Below, in pieces: positions 26,801-39,300 of a DNA stretch of 64,000 bases (positions are counted from its first letter, which is position 1; the number at the start of each line of letters is the position of its first letter). Source of the stretch: Anaeramoeba flamelloides (taxonomy: Eukaryota; Metamonada; Anaeramoebidae). The DNA lies in assembly GCA_027625915.1 (NCBI GenBank), contig JANTQA010000008.1, positions 10,975,001 through 11,039,000 on the forward strand, written 5' to 3'. The translations under genes were made by a program, and so were the position numbers. The notes beneath the pieces were generated by a model. It did no database searches, had not been told where the DNA came from, and was given only the letters and a program-made list of their open reading frames with translations.

Positions 26801-28133
26801 TAATTCAAAAATTAAAAATTTTGGGATTTGATAAATTAATAAATCTTCTCCCCTTCAGAGAAAAAGAAACAGAAAACATTAATTGGAAAGCTCGAAATTT
26901 AAAAGAATTAGAATCTGAACTCGAAGTTTACAGAATTAATCAATTAAAAAATAGTCCAAGTTGGAAAGTACAAAATTATTTGAAAATAATTTTGATACAG
27001 GGTAATATTAACAAACAGCAAAAATATTTAAAATGGAAGGGTTCAACTTCTATTCTAAAGTTAAGAAATTATACAAATTATCTTAATAGATATTCTTATT
27101 TTATGAACAAAAATAAATCACAATTTTGTCAATTGTGTAAAATAAATAAAGATTTGGATATCATTGAAGATTTGGATCATTTTCTCTGGAACTGCCCAGC
27201 CTATGAAAATAATCGGAAAATCTGGATTTCTGAATTAGAAAAAAATAATTTTTCACTTATTTTAAATAATAATAATATTTATAATATTATTAATAAACAA
27301 GATTCAATATCTTTATTAGCTTTAGTAGATAATAAGAGTATGTTTGAATCTATTATACGATTTCTAAATTCAAGTTTAGGAATTCGGGCAAACAAGAGGA
27401 ATTCTAAACTCCTCCCTTAAATTACAATAAAAAAAAAAAAAAAAAGAATCTTTTTTTTTAATAGAGTTTTGGGTACACAATAAAAAAATTCAATTTTTTG
27501 ATTCCAGAGAAATAGAATAAAATAATTTTTAATTTTTTTGAATAAATTATTTTTAAAACGAACTTTAACAAGTGGAAAATATTGATAAAAACCAATTTCA
27601 GTACAACTATTTTAATATTATTATTTCCAAATTTTAAATTTTTGTGTTTCTAAAAATTTCAAAAAATGAAATCATTTTTGGAACTCTTATTCCAATATTT
27701 ACCAAAAATAAAACAAACAAACGACTATTAAATCTATTAATCATATTTTTCATAGTGAATGATGTTTTAAAAAGAAAAAAAAAAAAAAGACATAATTGTG
27801 ATGTGAGTTTAATAAATATGAAAATTTATCTTCAAAAACATTATTTATAATCATTAACAATAACAATAACAATAACAATAATAATAAAATATAAATAGAC
27901 CACCAACTTCAAAAGCAAAATTTGTACCTTCAAAAATTAAATTAACAAATGAAAAATTAATATTTTTTTGGCAAAAAACTTTAGGTAATTTTTTTATATT
28001 TCAATCTTATTTTTTAATAACATACCTATTTGAATTGATAATTAAAATCTTTCAGTTTCAAAACAAAACAAAACAAAACAAAAATAAATAAATAAATATC
28101 ACTATATAATATTCCGATTGATTGTTACAATTG

Positions 28134-28165
<32 letters not shown>

Positions 28166-30402
28166 TCAAAAATATATTTAATTCATCAAAGACTTAATTG
28201 GAGATCCAAATCAAATACAAAATCCAGAAATTTACTCCCAATCAATGAGTGGGATCCGAGATTTAGTTATGTTATTTTTAAACATAGGGACTCGCAGGAA
28301 TTATGAAATCAAATATGAACAAAAATGTTTACCGGATCAACCAGATGGGAATTCGATCCTACACATTTTTGGGAAATCATTATTTACTTCTGTCAAATTA
28401 GCAAGGCCGGGATTTGACCTTGGAACTGAAAGCTGTTATACCACTCTATGTGAAATCTTCATGAGCAACCAAACAAAGCCATTTTTGGATACCTATGTTG
28501 TAAGATTTTATGAAAGTTTAATTCGTGCATTTGAAAATGAACAAACCTCTGGTCCCTTTATTTGTGCCATTTTATGTAACACAACCAAAATTTTCATGAC
28601 AGATTTACCTGGGATCCATATCTTGGTACCATTTTATTTGGATATTATTGAAAAGATATTAGTACAAGAAAAGCTTCCATCCAATTATTCTGTCAGTGTC
28701 GAAAAATTACGGAAATCTTGCATTGAAATTATTTTAACATTGGTGTGCTTGCCCAAATATTTAACTGATTTGGCAATCCAATCCGTTAGAACGAATTTGA
28801 AATCAGAAGTTTTAAAAATTAGAACTTTTGAAGATTTCAAACCCTTTTTAATGCAAGTTTTATTAAAAGGCTTTACAACAGAAAAAAATCCAAACAACGC
28901 ATCTCTTTTGCTATATTCTTTGGGGATTTATTTACACGAAACAATACAGGACCTTCCAGAGATTGGATCCTTAGTTATTTTAACTTGCCAAAATTTCTTG
29001 TGTAATCAACAATCCTCCGAATCAAAATGGCCGATATCTGTTTCAATGACAGCCTTACATTTGTTGGCGCTGATTGCAGATAAAACAGAGATAATCAACA
29101 ATCATTCTGTCGTCACCATACCAAATCTAGTTGTTTTTCTATCAAAATTAATCATTAGCTACGTCAACAAGCCAACGAGCTTACCACAAAAGGACGTGGA
29201 GGCCTTAGTTTGTAATTTCTTTAAAGCGATTGATTCCTATGTAATGCAATCGCAATGGATTTATTCCCGTCCTCAGGTTTTACTTCAGATAATGAAAGCT
29301 ATTGAATTGTCAACAAAAGATCCAGTTGTTGAAAAAACGAAAAAAAAGAAAACAAAGATCAAACAAAATAGAAAAATTAAAGACGCCGCAATATATTTGT
29401 TTCATAGATTATATAAAGAAGTCGGAAATTTCCCCCTTGCAACGGGACCCACGACAAAATCTACAACCATTAGCGAATCGACGATCAAAGAAGCCTATAA
29501 CCTAAACGAATATGAATTGAATCAACTAACTACCTATTTAATGATTAAACAGAGCAAAGTTATGACCATTTTTGAAGAGCCAACAATCTCTCAAAAAGTA
29601 GAAAAAAATAACAAGCTAAGTATCAATGAGAAATTAAATTCAAACGAAAGCGGAAATGATGAAAAGAAATTAATTCTTATAATTAGAGACAGTAATGGCA
29701 AATATGCTTGGAGAGTCAGATTTAGATCTGTGCCCCTGTCAGAAAAGTTAATACCCCAGTCACAATGGGAAAGGCATATTTGGGAAGGAGAACCCAGGCC
29801 ACCAGTTTATCTCAATGAAATATTATTGCCCGAGGAACAATTGCATGAGCAAGAAGTCGATTTTGGGATCGATAATATGGGCCTCGATTACTTTTCAGTT
29901 GATCGTGAGTTGCAGCATAACTGTTTAACCCACGTGATGGGTATTCAACATCGGTTAGAGGAAGTTTATAGATTTATCGAGGAGGAAACCAAGGGAAGAT
30001 GTTCAAAACTTCTAAGAACAAAAAGAATCAAAAGAGACTTTTCTTGGATTAAAGATAAATCAAATACAACTGAAAATGCAGAGAAAGTTAAATCAAAGGG
30101 TAAAAAAAGGAAAAAAAAGAAAAAGAGATTAACAAAAAAAAAGAAGGCCAAAAAAATTAATAAAAAAATTAATAATGAAGAAAATGATGAAAAGTCGATT
30201 GGTGGTGTAAATAGGAACGAAAACGAAAACAATGAAAAGAACGAGAATTCGGAAGAAAAAAAAACTCACAAAGGTAATAAAAAAAATAATATAACAGATC
30301 AAAATATTAATAATGAGGATGATGGTGAAAACGAAATTGAAATTGAAAAAGAAGAAGAAGATGATGATGAAAAGGAAAATGAAATTGATGGAGAAAACGA
30401 AA

Positions 30403-30435
<33 letters not shown>

Positions 30436-32312
30436 GTGAAAACGAAATTGAAATTGAAAAAGAAGAAGAAGATGATGATGAAAATGAAAATGAAATTGAG
30501 GATGAAAAAGAAGAAGAAGAAGATGATGATGATGATGATGATGATGATAATGGGAGAGAAAATGAAAATGAAGATGAAGATGAAGATGAAAACGAAAATG
30601 AAATTGAGAGAAAAAATAAAAGTGAAGATGAAAATGAGAAGGATAGTGAAAATGAAAATGATAATGAAATTGAGAGAGAAAATGATAATGAGGATGATCA
30701 TGAGGATGAAAGTGAAAATGATAATGATAATGAAATTGAGAGAGAAAATGAAAATGAAGATGAAGATGAAGATGATAATGGTATTGAAATTGGGAGAGAA
30801 AATGAAAGTGAAGATGAAAATGAGGGTGATAGTGAAAATGAAAATGACAATGTAAATGATAAGAAAAATGAAAATGGAAATGAAAAAGAAATGAAAAATG
30901 AAAAAGAAGAAATAAACCAAACAAAAACGGAAAAAGAAATAGAAAATGAGAATAAAGATGGAAATGATAATGATAATGAAATTGAGAGAGATAACAAAAA
31001 TGAAAATGAAAATGAGAATGAAAATGAGAATGAGAATGAGAATGAGAATGAAAGAGATAATAAGAACGATAATAAAAATAAAACCAATGATGAAAATGAA
31101 AATGAAAATGAAAATGATGGGAAGATGGATAATTCTGAATCAAAAAAATCTCAAAAAAGTAAAAAAAAAAATAATAAAAAAAATAAAAATAAAAAAAAAA
31201 AGAATAAGAAGAATAAGAAGAGTAATTCTGGTGTCCAAAAAGAAAGTAATGAAAAGAAGGATAATTCTGAATCAAAAAAATCTCAAAAAAGCAAAAAAAA
31301 AATTAATAAAAAAAATAAAAATAAAAAAAAAAATAATAAGAAGAATAAGAAGAATAATGCTGGTGTCCAAAAAGAAAATGATGGAAAGAAGGATAATTCT
31401 GAATCAAAAAAATCTCCAAAAAAATCTTTGAAAAATAATAGAAATAAAAAAAAAAAAAAGAAAAAAAATAACAAAAAAAATAAAAAAAAAAAAAAAAAAA
31501 CCGCTTATAATTTTAATAATTCTAGATTATTTTTATCGAACCTGGGCTTTATTAAATTAGACGGCGAAAATTATGTGGACATTATAGAATCAAATCGAAA
31601 TTTTAAAAAATCATTGGGATTACTAGACAAATTACCTGATCGACTGGCACATACCTGTTCTGTTATGTATGTTGGACCAGGCCAAAACCGTTTAACAGAT
31701 TCGAAGGTAATTTTCGAAAACCAACAGGGCTCCAAGGATTTCCAAACCTTTTTAACTGAACTTGGCTGGATTGTAGATTTGGAAACACATGACGGATTTA
31801 AAGGAGGGCTTGATCCAGAATTAACAGGCAAGTATGCTCTTTATTATTCAAATCATTCACTTGAATTAATCTTCCATGTATCGACAATGATCCAATTTAA
31901 AGAAGACCCCATAGATAATAAAAAGGATTTCTTATCAAAAAATAGAGTTGTCGTTGTTTGGGTTGATGACAAACGCGCCTTCGACACCAACTTTGTTAAA
32001 TACGGGAAAAATACCATCTTTGTCGTCATCAGGCCTCACCACACTGGACTGTTTTATATCACCATATCCAATTCCTCAGGATCATCAAAATATTATGGAC
32101 CACTCTTAAATAACACCTTGCTCTCTCGTAGGTTACTTGCAGAATTGATCAGAAAAACAATCATATTGAATGAACAACAATTGGCAATCGCAGAACGTTC
32201 TTTAGTAGAGCCATTTAGGCGAAGAATGGGTAATATCAAAGCAATAAATAATAGAAATAAAATTAATCTTAGCACAACCCAATTTTATACTACATTATTC
32301 ACTAAAAAATAA
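15978..32312 (+). CDS. RALGAPB: Ral GTPase-activating protein beta-subunit homologue (RalGAP beta), six exons
   Basis: Regulatory subunit of the RalGAP complex, which in animals pairs with a catalytic alpha subunit to switch off Ral-type GTPases. Exons: 15978-16026, 16179-16447, 16616-16876, 20852-21048, 27899-27984, 28192-32312. All junctions are GT-AG and in phase, giving 1660 residues. Matches to human RALGAPB run co-linearly: DTGVLTKFP in exon 2; KLCLQVIEIFRKI in exon 3; VFDLWLQ and KWRHH in exon 4; a short exon 5 (IFFWQKTL); MSGIRDLVMLFLNI opening exon 6. The C-terminal GAP-like domain (about 1395-1660) includes VVVVWVDD, HHTGLFYITIS and FYTTLF near the end. The GND segment with the catalytic Asn of active Rap/RalGAPs is not apparent (YGKNTIFVV near 1556), as expected for beta. 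Residues about 918-1392 are a D/E/N/K-rich insertion absent from the human protein. Exon 1 is the least certain part. Confidence 0.9.
17190..17584. repeat. Repeat family E, forward copy
   Basis: Starts near gaagacctatatattaatag and ends near tggattatagtctttgggca. It matches 11497-11897 in reverse and 12300-12640 in part. No inverted ends were clear, so the element type is unknown. Confidence 0.5.
20813..20848. repeat. (TA)n microsatellite
   Basis: An almost pure TA dinucleotide tract ending a few bases before the exon 4 acceptor of the RalGAP beta gene, so it occupies the place of a polypyrimidine tract. Confidence 0.85.
21692..21888. repeat. 'aaggcac' hairpin MITE
   Basis: It begins CAGCCAGTTCCACTTTTAAG and ends with the inverted AAAGTGGAACTAACG. 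TA lies on both sides (21690-21691, 21889-21890). The interior is a near-palindrome with aaggcacaaaaaaaatctca and its inverse. Same family as 38296-38491 and 63565-63762. Confidence 0.75.
23551..27440 (+). mobile_element. Non-LTR retrotransposon (APE-type LINE), broken
   Basis: About 3.9 kb, same strand as the host gene. A possible ORF1-like part (about 23745-24523) is followed by an APE-type endonuclease (SFNIRG near 24553, QET near 24644, GGDFN near 24925, SDHNAI near 25097). Reverse transcriptase follows (25790-26557) with YRPIS, TIDIQKCFDSI, YQGDPLSPLLF and the catalytic FADD. The C-terminal part (26626-27420) carries a zinc knuckle of the form CxxC...HxxxxC at about 27127-27200. Reading frame is lost at several places: near 24870, 25170, 25560, 25730 and 26560. 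An A tract follows the stop. The 17 bp aaaaagaatcttttttt at 23534-23550 recurs at 27441-27457, a probable target-site duplication, although it is low in complexity. The clade cannot be named from sequence alone. Confidence 0.88.
28192..32312 (+). other. Last exon of RalGAP beta with a giant low-complexity insertion
   Basis: The 4121 bp exon encodes residues 288 to 1660. From about 30085 to 31505 it is an almost pure run of AAA, GAA, GAT, AAT and related codons. It holds DDD tracts, tandem ENEN and IERENE-type units, and three near-identical blocks around NSESKKSQKSKKK (about 31130, 31260, 31393). The insertion lies between the conserved central part and the GAP-like domain (RLFLSNLGF at about 31525). 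The frame stays open through many A-runs, which argues for selection. The minus-strand frames of similar length here are antisense shadows. Confidence 0.85.
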
Positions 32313-33380
32313 CCGTTTTTTTTTTTTTTTTTTTACTTTCCTTTTTCTTTTTTAGCTTTTACTTTTTCCCTTTTTCCTTTTTTATTTTTATCCAGTTTTT
32401 TATTTTTTTTTGTCACTAACCACATTTTATCCGATTTTTTATTATTTTTTTTTTGTATATTTTCCCCCAATTTTCCAATCAAAAAAATAAAAAAAATAAT
32501 TTTTTTTTTTCAAAATATTTTATTTGAATCTTGATATTCCTTGAATAAGAATAAAAATAACATTATTGTCTTAATATTATTGATCGTTTATAGATTCTAA
32601 TTCATTTATTTCATTGATCATCATTTTATTATTAATTTTAAGTTAATATTCAAATATTTGTACATGTATTGCGAATGATTTAATTTTTTATAAATGATAA
32701 ATAAATCCTTATAACAAAGGTAAAAAATTTCTTTCCTGAAAGCCCATATTCCTTCTTTTGGACAATAAGTGAGTAAAAGTATTTTTAAAAACATCTTCGA
32801 TTCATAATTCTATGTAAAAGAATCAGTGAAATATACTTATTTTTAGGTTGAAAAAATTGGAAAGATATTCATTAATTCCTCATAGGATATAAAAAAATAG
32901 TAGGACTTGTTTTGTTTTAGAGATAACCTTTTAACCATTACTTTTTTCAATAACCATCTAGATACTAAAAACAAAACATCCACTTTCCAATTAATCATTG
33001 TAAAATTTTACATTCAAAATCCCAAATCTTTTTTTCTTTGTTGATGAAAAAAACCAAAGATCATCCCAAAACCATTTAGAAATCGATATTATTTTCCAGT
33101 TTTCATTAAGCCGCAAATTGAGATAAATTTTGAGAGAGTAGAATCTGATTTTAGCAAGAGACCAATTATTAATGAGATGAAAATATCATGTTTCGAAAAA
33201 AAGACAAGTAATCATAAATACCTCATTTTGGAAAAAAACAACCCTCACATTTAATAAGAATAAAACTATTTTCAAATACACTCTTGATCATTTTTTACAT
33301 TTTTACATTTTTTTGCTTTTTGTGACAAGCGAAATTTTTCACATAAGTTTTCTTCATTTCTTTATATACACATCTACAGT
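32313..33380. other. Intergenic, RalGAP beta to CK2 beta
   Basis: It begins with a T-run and a pyrimidine-rich stretch that is probably the 3' end of the upstream transcript. The rest is AT-rich and should include the CK2 beta promoter. No gene or repeat was recognised. Confidence 0.6.
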
Positions 33381-36300
33381 ATGGACTTAGAAACAAACAA
33401 TCAAACAAAATCACCTGTTGAACAGAAAATGGATACAAAATCAAAACAAAGCTCATCCTCAGGTTATGAATCCAGCTCTGATTCCAATTACTCATCAAGT
33501 TCAGACTCAAGCTTATTATCATGGGCAGAATGGTTTTGTGATCTTGATGATCATGAATGGTTTTGTATAATAAATGAAGATTACTTGATGGACAACTTCA
33601 ATTTTTATGGTCTACAAAAGTACATTAAAAACTACAGCTACACAATTGATTTAATAAGAGATTTAGATAATGAGCAATTTGGTTTGCTTTTCTTTTTTTT
33701 TTTGTTTTTTTGGAAATTCTTCTCTTTTTATCAAAATCAAAAATACCTTCCCGAATTTCACTAAAAACCATAAACCAGATAAATGGTTTGAACAAAAACA
33801 GATTGGGTTTTTTTTCTAGAAAGGAGAGACTGAAAAATCAAAATAATAGTTCTAACAAAAAGTCTTTTTACTTTAAAATCTTTTGTAATATTTTTAGAAT
33901 ATCGGGACTGATAAAAAAATCGTTTAAATTTGCATAACTTATAACAAATTTTTTGATTCTGTTATCTAAAATCACAACCATGAACACTACTTAATTTGAA
34001 GAATAAATTGGATAATATTTTTGCATGATTTTCATTTTTTCAATTATGAAAAATTATTTCTTTCGTTTAGGATTCTTATTTCACCCAAGGTGTACACTAG
34101 AAAAGTACTAAACAAATAAATAGATCTCACAAATTTCAATCTATTACTTTCGAAGCTCTATTTGAAAAAGAAATAAAAAAAGGAGAAGGAAAATGAAAAG
34201 GAAAATGAAGTGAAAATTAATTCCCCTTTATTATTCAAACACCAGTAACCGATGGTTGTAAAAATATATCGGGTAATATGACCATTTCCAATACAAGGCA
34301 ACAGTAAAAAATCTTCACATTACACCAGAAATTACCATTATCCTTGGAATTGAACAATAGTCATGGGTTTAAAATGAAAAAAAAATCTTGGTGACGAAAC
34401 TCAAAATTAAAATTGGAAAGATAAATTTCACTGGAAAAATGAAAAACTTAATTTTTTTTTGAGCGCTTTTGAAATTCTATTCTCTCATAGAGACATAAAG
34501 TGTCAACTTTCAAAGCTTTATCGAATGTAATGAGTTCTGTTATCAATAATCATCATTACAAAAAGAAGATTCGATCATAAACAATAATTGAGAAGATGAG
34601 TATTGTACTGGTATTTGAATAATAAATGAGATAAAATTTCAGTTCACAACTCTGAAAAAAAATTGTCCAATCGATTTTACTCTTATTTTCCAATTAAAAA
34701 ATGAAAATTTTTAGTTCACTTTCCAAAATATTTTTATAGTTTAAAAGTTGGAAGAAAATCCAAAAGATCTCTACAACATCTTTTAGAAATGATATTTTTA
34801 GACAATAAATTAAACTTCCTTAGATAACTCAAAGACAAAATCTTTACTCTGCTAATTTGATTGTCACAGTTATAATGAATATTCATTTTAGAACTTGAAA
34901 TAAAAATTTTCATTTATTAATTGGAAAATAACAGTAATTTTGAAATGGTACAGAAAAGGAAAAATTTTTCAATTATTTTTTTACTTATTCTTCACTGATG
35001 TGTGTCTTAATATACGTCATAACTAGGAAAATTTTTTCAAAAAAAAACAATCATAAAATTTTGTATTTTTGAAATACACTCATATAATAAACATTATTAT
35101 ACATAACAATTTTGAAAAAGGTTTACAACTTTATTAGATATTAATGGGAATTGCAAAAAAAAAAATGAAAATTTTCAGGAATACTTTTTTCATTTTATTA
35201 TTAAAAGATGGTTTAAATGTGATAAAAAATGATTTAAAATTGAAACAAATAATTTATTATTTATATCCAATTTTTGTATTTTTAGTAATGTGTGTTTGTT
35301 GAACGGTTTTTTTGTTGAATTGAAAAAACTTCATCATGGGGTTCTGAATTCATCTCTTTCGTTCAGTTCTTAAATTGGTGAAAGGAAACTTCCCACTGAA
35401 ATAACACTTTAGATTTTTTTTCTTGGAATTTTTTTCGAAAAAGTTTTCATATTTCAATTTGAAAATAAAATTGAATTTGGAAAAAAAAAAATTATTGAGA
35501 GACAATATTGTCTTTAGAATTAAGATTGTTGTTATATTATGGATTGTATTCTTATTAAACTGGCCTGTTATATTATGGTTGATTTACGAATTGTCACCTT
35601 CTCGCAAAAATGGTCAATTCAATTAATCTTCCAAAATTATATTTTTTACATAATCTTTTTTTTACCAAAAGTCAATTTTTTGAGAGGAAATTTGATAAAT
35701 ATGAATTTTGAGAGTTTTAGTTTAAAAAATAACAGAAAATTAAAAAAAAAAAAAAAAAAATGATACCAATTCAAGTAATACAGCCATTCCAGCCGACCAC
35801 AAATTTGCTTCAGACATAGAAATTGTTTTTCTATTCGGAAATTTTATTTTGAAATAGAAAATTTGTAAAATTGTTCTGAAAGTTGTTAATAAACCGTAAA
35901 ATTTTACAGAAAATAAAAAAAACACATATGCAATTATTTTCGTTTATTTGGTTTTGGAGATTGAAGCAAACAAATTCTTAAAAAAAACTTCTATTGGATG
36001 TGTTATCTTCAATTTACAAAAATTGCAATAATCACGATTTTACAATTTAAAAAGTAGTATTTGAAAAAAATTTTTCAAATTTCCATGGTTTCTGTGATTT
36101 TTTTTCTTTTGAAATCTGATTTTTTTCTTTTCTTTTGAATTAAATTTTTGTAAACGATTTTACAAAAAAAAAATTTCTCTAATGAAGCAAGAGAAGTTGA
36201 AATTTTTATCTTCTGATAGAAATTAAATTTTCTATTTAATAAAACACCATTTTATAAATACAACTAATCTCTATATCTTATAAATTCCTGTGGTTGTGCT

Positions 36301-39300
36301 TGAAAGGCTGTAACAAATCACAAGAATCCAACAAATCACATAAATTGCATAAATTACAGAAACTAAACAAAAATACCAAAACTCAAAAAAAATTATACTT
36401 TCTAAAAGAAACTTTCATCAATTTTGATTTTTGGAATATTAAATGAAATTTTTGGTCTATTTATTTTTTCATTATCAGATTTGAAAATTGATTCAAAGAA
36501 ACTCAAAACTCTAATAGAAAAATAAAACTCTTTCACAAAAGTTTTGAAATTATTCTTCTTTCAAATAATTTTTCTCTTTTTTTAAGGAAAAAAATTTTTT
36601 AACATTTTTACAAGAATATTTGTCATCTTTTTTGTTTCATTTTGAGTAATTTTTTTTCGAAATGTCAAATCAATTTTAACAACCAAACAATTTTCTAGTA
36701 GTTTAGTATAATGAATAAGTTGAGTAATATTGGAATCTCTGGATGTGGTACTACCCTTAATAAAAACAAATAAATTATCAAAAAATGATTTTACATTCAT
36801 ATTTAAATCAGAATTTTAGAAACTGTTTGCTTTTCTTATTTGGTCTGTGTTCTATTTTTGAAATTTTTTTTTTGATCATAAATAATGATAATAATTGGTT
36901 TTCATAATATTCATGGAATTTTCAATATTAAGAATACATTCAAAATATTGTTCATTTGAATAAGGAAATCAAAAAAAATATTGAAAAAATCAAAATTTAA
37001 ATCCAAACAAGATAACCAAAAAAAAACATTTTTAATTGTAAAATCATAATAATTTTTTAAAATCTGATGATTTTTATAAATGATAAAATTCTCAATGTAA
37101 TTAATCTCAAATCCCTTCTCTTTATATTAACCTTTTGATGCATTTTATTTAAATAATCATAATGTTATAGAATTTTTAACCGAAGAAGAAAAATATAAAT
37201 TAGAAAAAGAAGCTTTTGTGTTATACGGCCTTATTCATGCACGTTACATTATAACATATTCCGGAATGAGAGATATGAGAAAGAAAATAAAAAACCATAG
37301 TTTTGGTAGGTGTAAAAGATATTTATGCAAACAATCAGCTTTATTACCCATTGGGCTTTCCGATAAACCAAATAAAGTAACTCCCGCTGCCTTTATTTTT
37401 GTTTCTTCATAAATGTTCCTTCTTTTTTTTTATTAATCAAACTAAAAATTAAAAAAAAACTAAATTTGATTTCAAAAATTGTGGCTCACCTGAATTAATA
37501 AATCGAACAAAAAAATTATTCTTTTGTATTCAAGAACAATTAGATATTAAATCCTATTAGTGGTTCATTTTTAAATTATTCTAAATATATAAAAGTCGGG
37601 TATTTTAAAAAAGAAAAAAAAAAAAAAATCAAAAACAAAAAAAAAGTGAATTCACAATTGTTGAAAAGAGCATTCCCGATTTTTTATTACTGAAACTTTC
37701 ACTGAAAAAGGTTTAATAACAAGATTTTTTTGATGATCAATATATTCATTTTCAAAGACATTACATAGTCTCATTTTTTTAATGTTTATTTGGTTTTTCG
37801 AAGATCTTATTTTTTTTTTTCGCCATAATCTTTTGCAAAAAAAAAAAGAAAAGAAAAGGAATAATAAATAAAACAAAAGAAAAACAAAAATTTGAAAAAG
37901 CACTACAAAAGAAAACAACAATTTGAAAAAGCAGAAAGGAAAAGTTTGATAAAATTAGAAAAAATGATTTTGATCAAAATAGAAACAAAAAGAAAAAGAA
38001 AATAAAGGCACCGAAAAAAAAGAAAAGAAAAACAAAAACAAAAACAAGAAGAAAAAAAAATATTTGAAAAAGCAAAACAAAAATTTGAAGAAATTAGAAA
38101 AAATAATTCTGATCCAAAAATTTGAAAATACTTTTTTGAAAAAATGATTCTTGATCATGAAATTGTAAATTTCTTTGGATAAGAATATGAAATAAAACTC
38201 TAGAAAATCACTTTCAATGACATTAAGCTATTTCCAAAAAAGATGGGTAAATTTATTTTAAAATATATTTATTAAACTCAATCTTCAAAAAAGTACAGCC
38301 AGTTTCACTTTTAAGGCACAAACTTTCAACGAAATTTTAGTCACAAAAAAATCTCAAATTAAGGCACAATTTTTGTAATTTTTTTTTTTTACAAATTATT
38401 TTACTAGAATCCAAATTTTGTGCTTAATTTTAGATTTTTTTCGTGCCTTAATTTTCATTGAAAGTTTGTGCCTTAAAAGTGGAACTGACTGTATTAAAAT
38501 ATTCAAAACCATTAACCACTATTTATTGATTCTTGGTAATAATTCAATTTGTTTCTTAGTATTGTATTATATAAAAAAAAAACATTAAATTTTCTGATCT
38601 TGATTTTATATGATATTTTTTAGGGGTGAAAATTGGTGTTTATTATTTTCTTTTTGATCGAAAACATCGTTTTCATAAATTTTTTAATCTCAAAAAATTT
38701 TCAAATAGTATTGAATACATATAACTGAATTTGGTTGTTTAAAAAATCATTTGTACCCTTTACATATTTCCAGTTTTTTATTGAAATCTGTCGTACATTG
38801 TTTTCGCCAAAAAAAAGTGCTATTTTTTTTTTCATTTTTAGGAAATATTTCATCTAATATATTTTGAAAGAAATACATTAGTCATTTATTCAATCAGTAT
38901 TAATATTAAATTTGATTTGATATTGTCAATTAACGAATACCCCCACTAGCAAAGATGGTTTTTTATGAAATGTAAAAAAAAATACCCCACTTTTTTGGAA
39001 ATAACTTATAAAGTGAATCAACATTTTTGAAAAATATTTTTGTTATTTTTCTCAAGAAAAAATATAAAGTATGATGCTATATTTTTCAGATCTACATCAC
39101 TTAATATATTTGATATTTATTGATATTTTAAGACATTTTTGACAAATATAAAAGATAATTTTTATATTTTTCAGAAATTATTCTCTCTTTTATCAAGTAA
39201 TCATAAAATGTATGATTTTATTTGAAATACGAAAACATATGATAAATTCCTAGCATCATATATTATTAGAGGTTTGGATGATATCTATTCTTAAGTCACG

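Larger units (their letters stand above)
21049..27898 (+). other. 6850 bp intron 5' of exon 5 of the RalGAP beta gene, with a LINE inside
   Basis: The donor after exon 4 is CT|gtaatg. The acceptor is aaatag|ACCACC before exon 5, and the phase matches (CT plus A). It contains a hairpin MITE (21692-21888) and an almost complete but broken LINE (23551-27440). The rest is AT-rich with no further feature seen. Confidence 0.85.

Noticed and set aside
30129-31275. Long minus-strand open frames (His/Phe/Ile/Ser-rich) opposite the last RalGAP beta exon
   Set aside because: They are the antisense of GAA/GAT/AAT codon runs. Composition alone keeps them open, and the sense frame is supported by homology on both sides.
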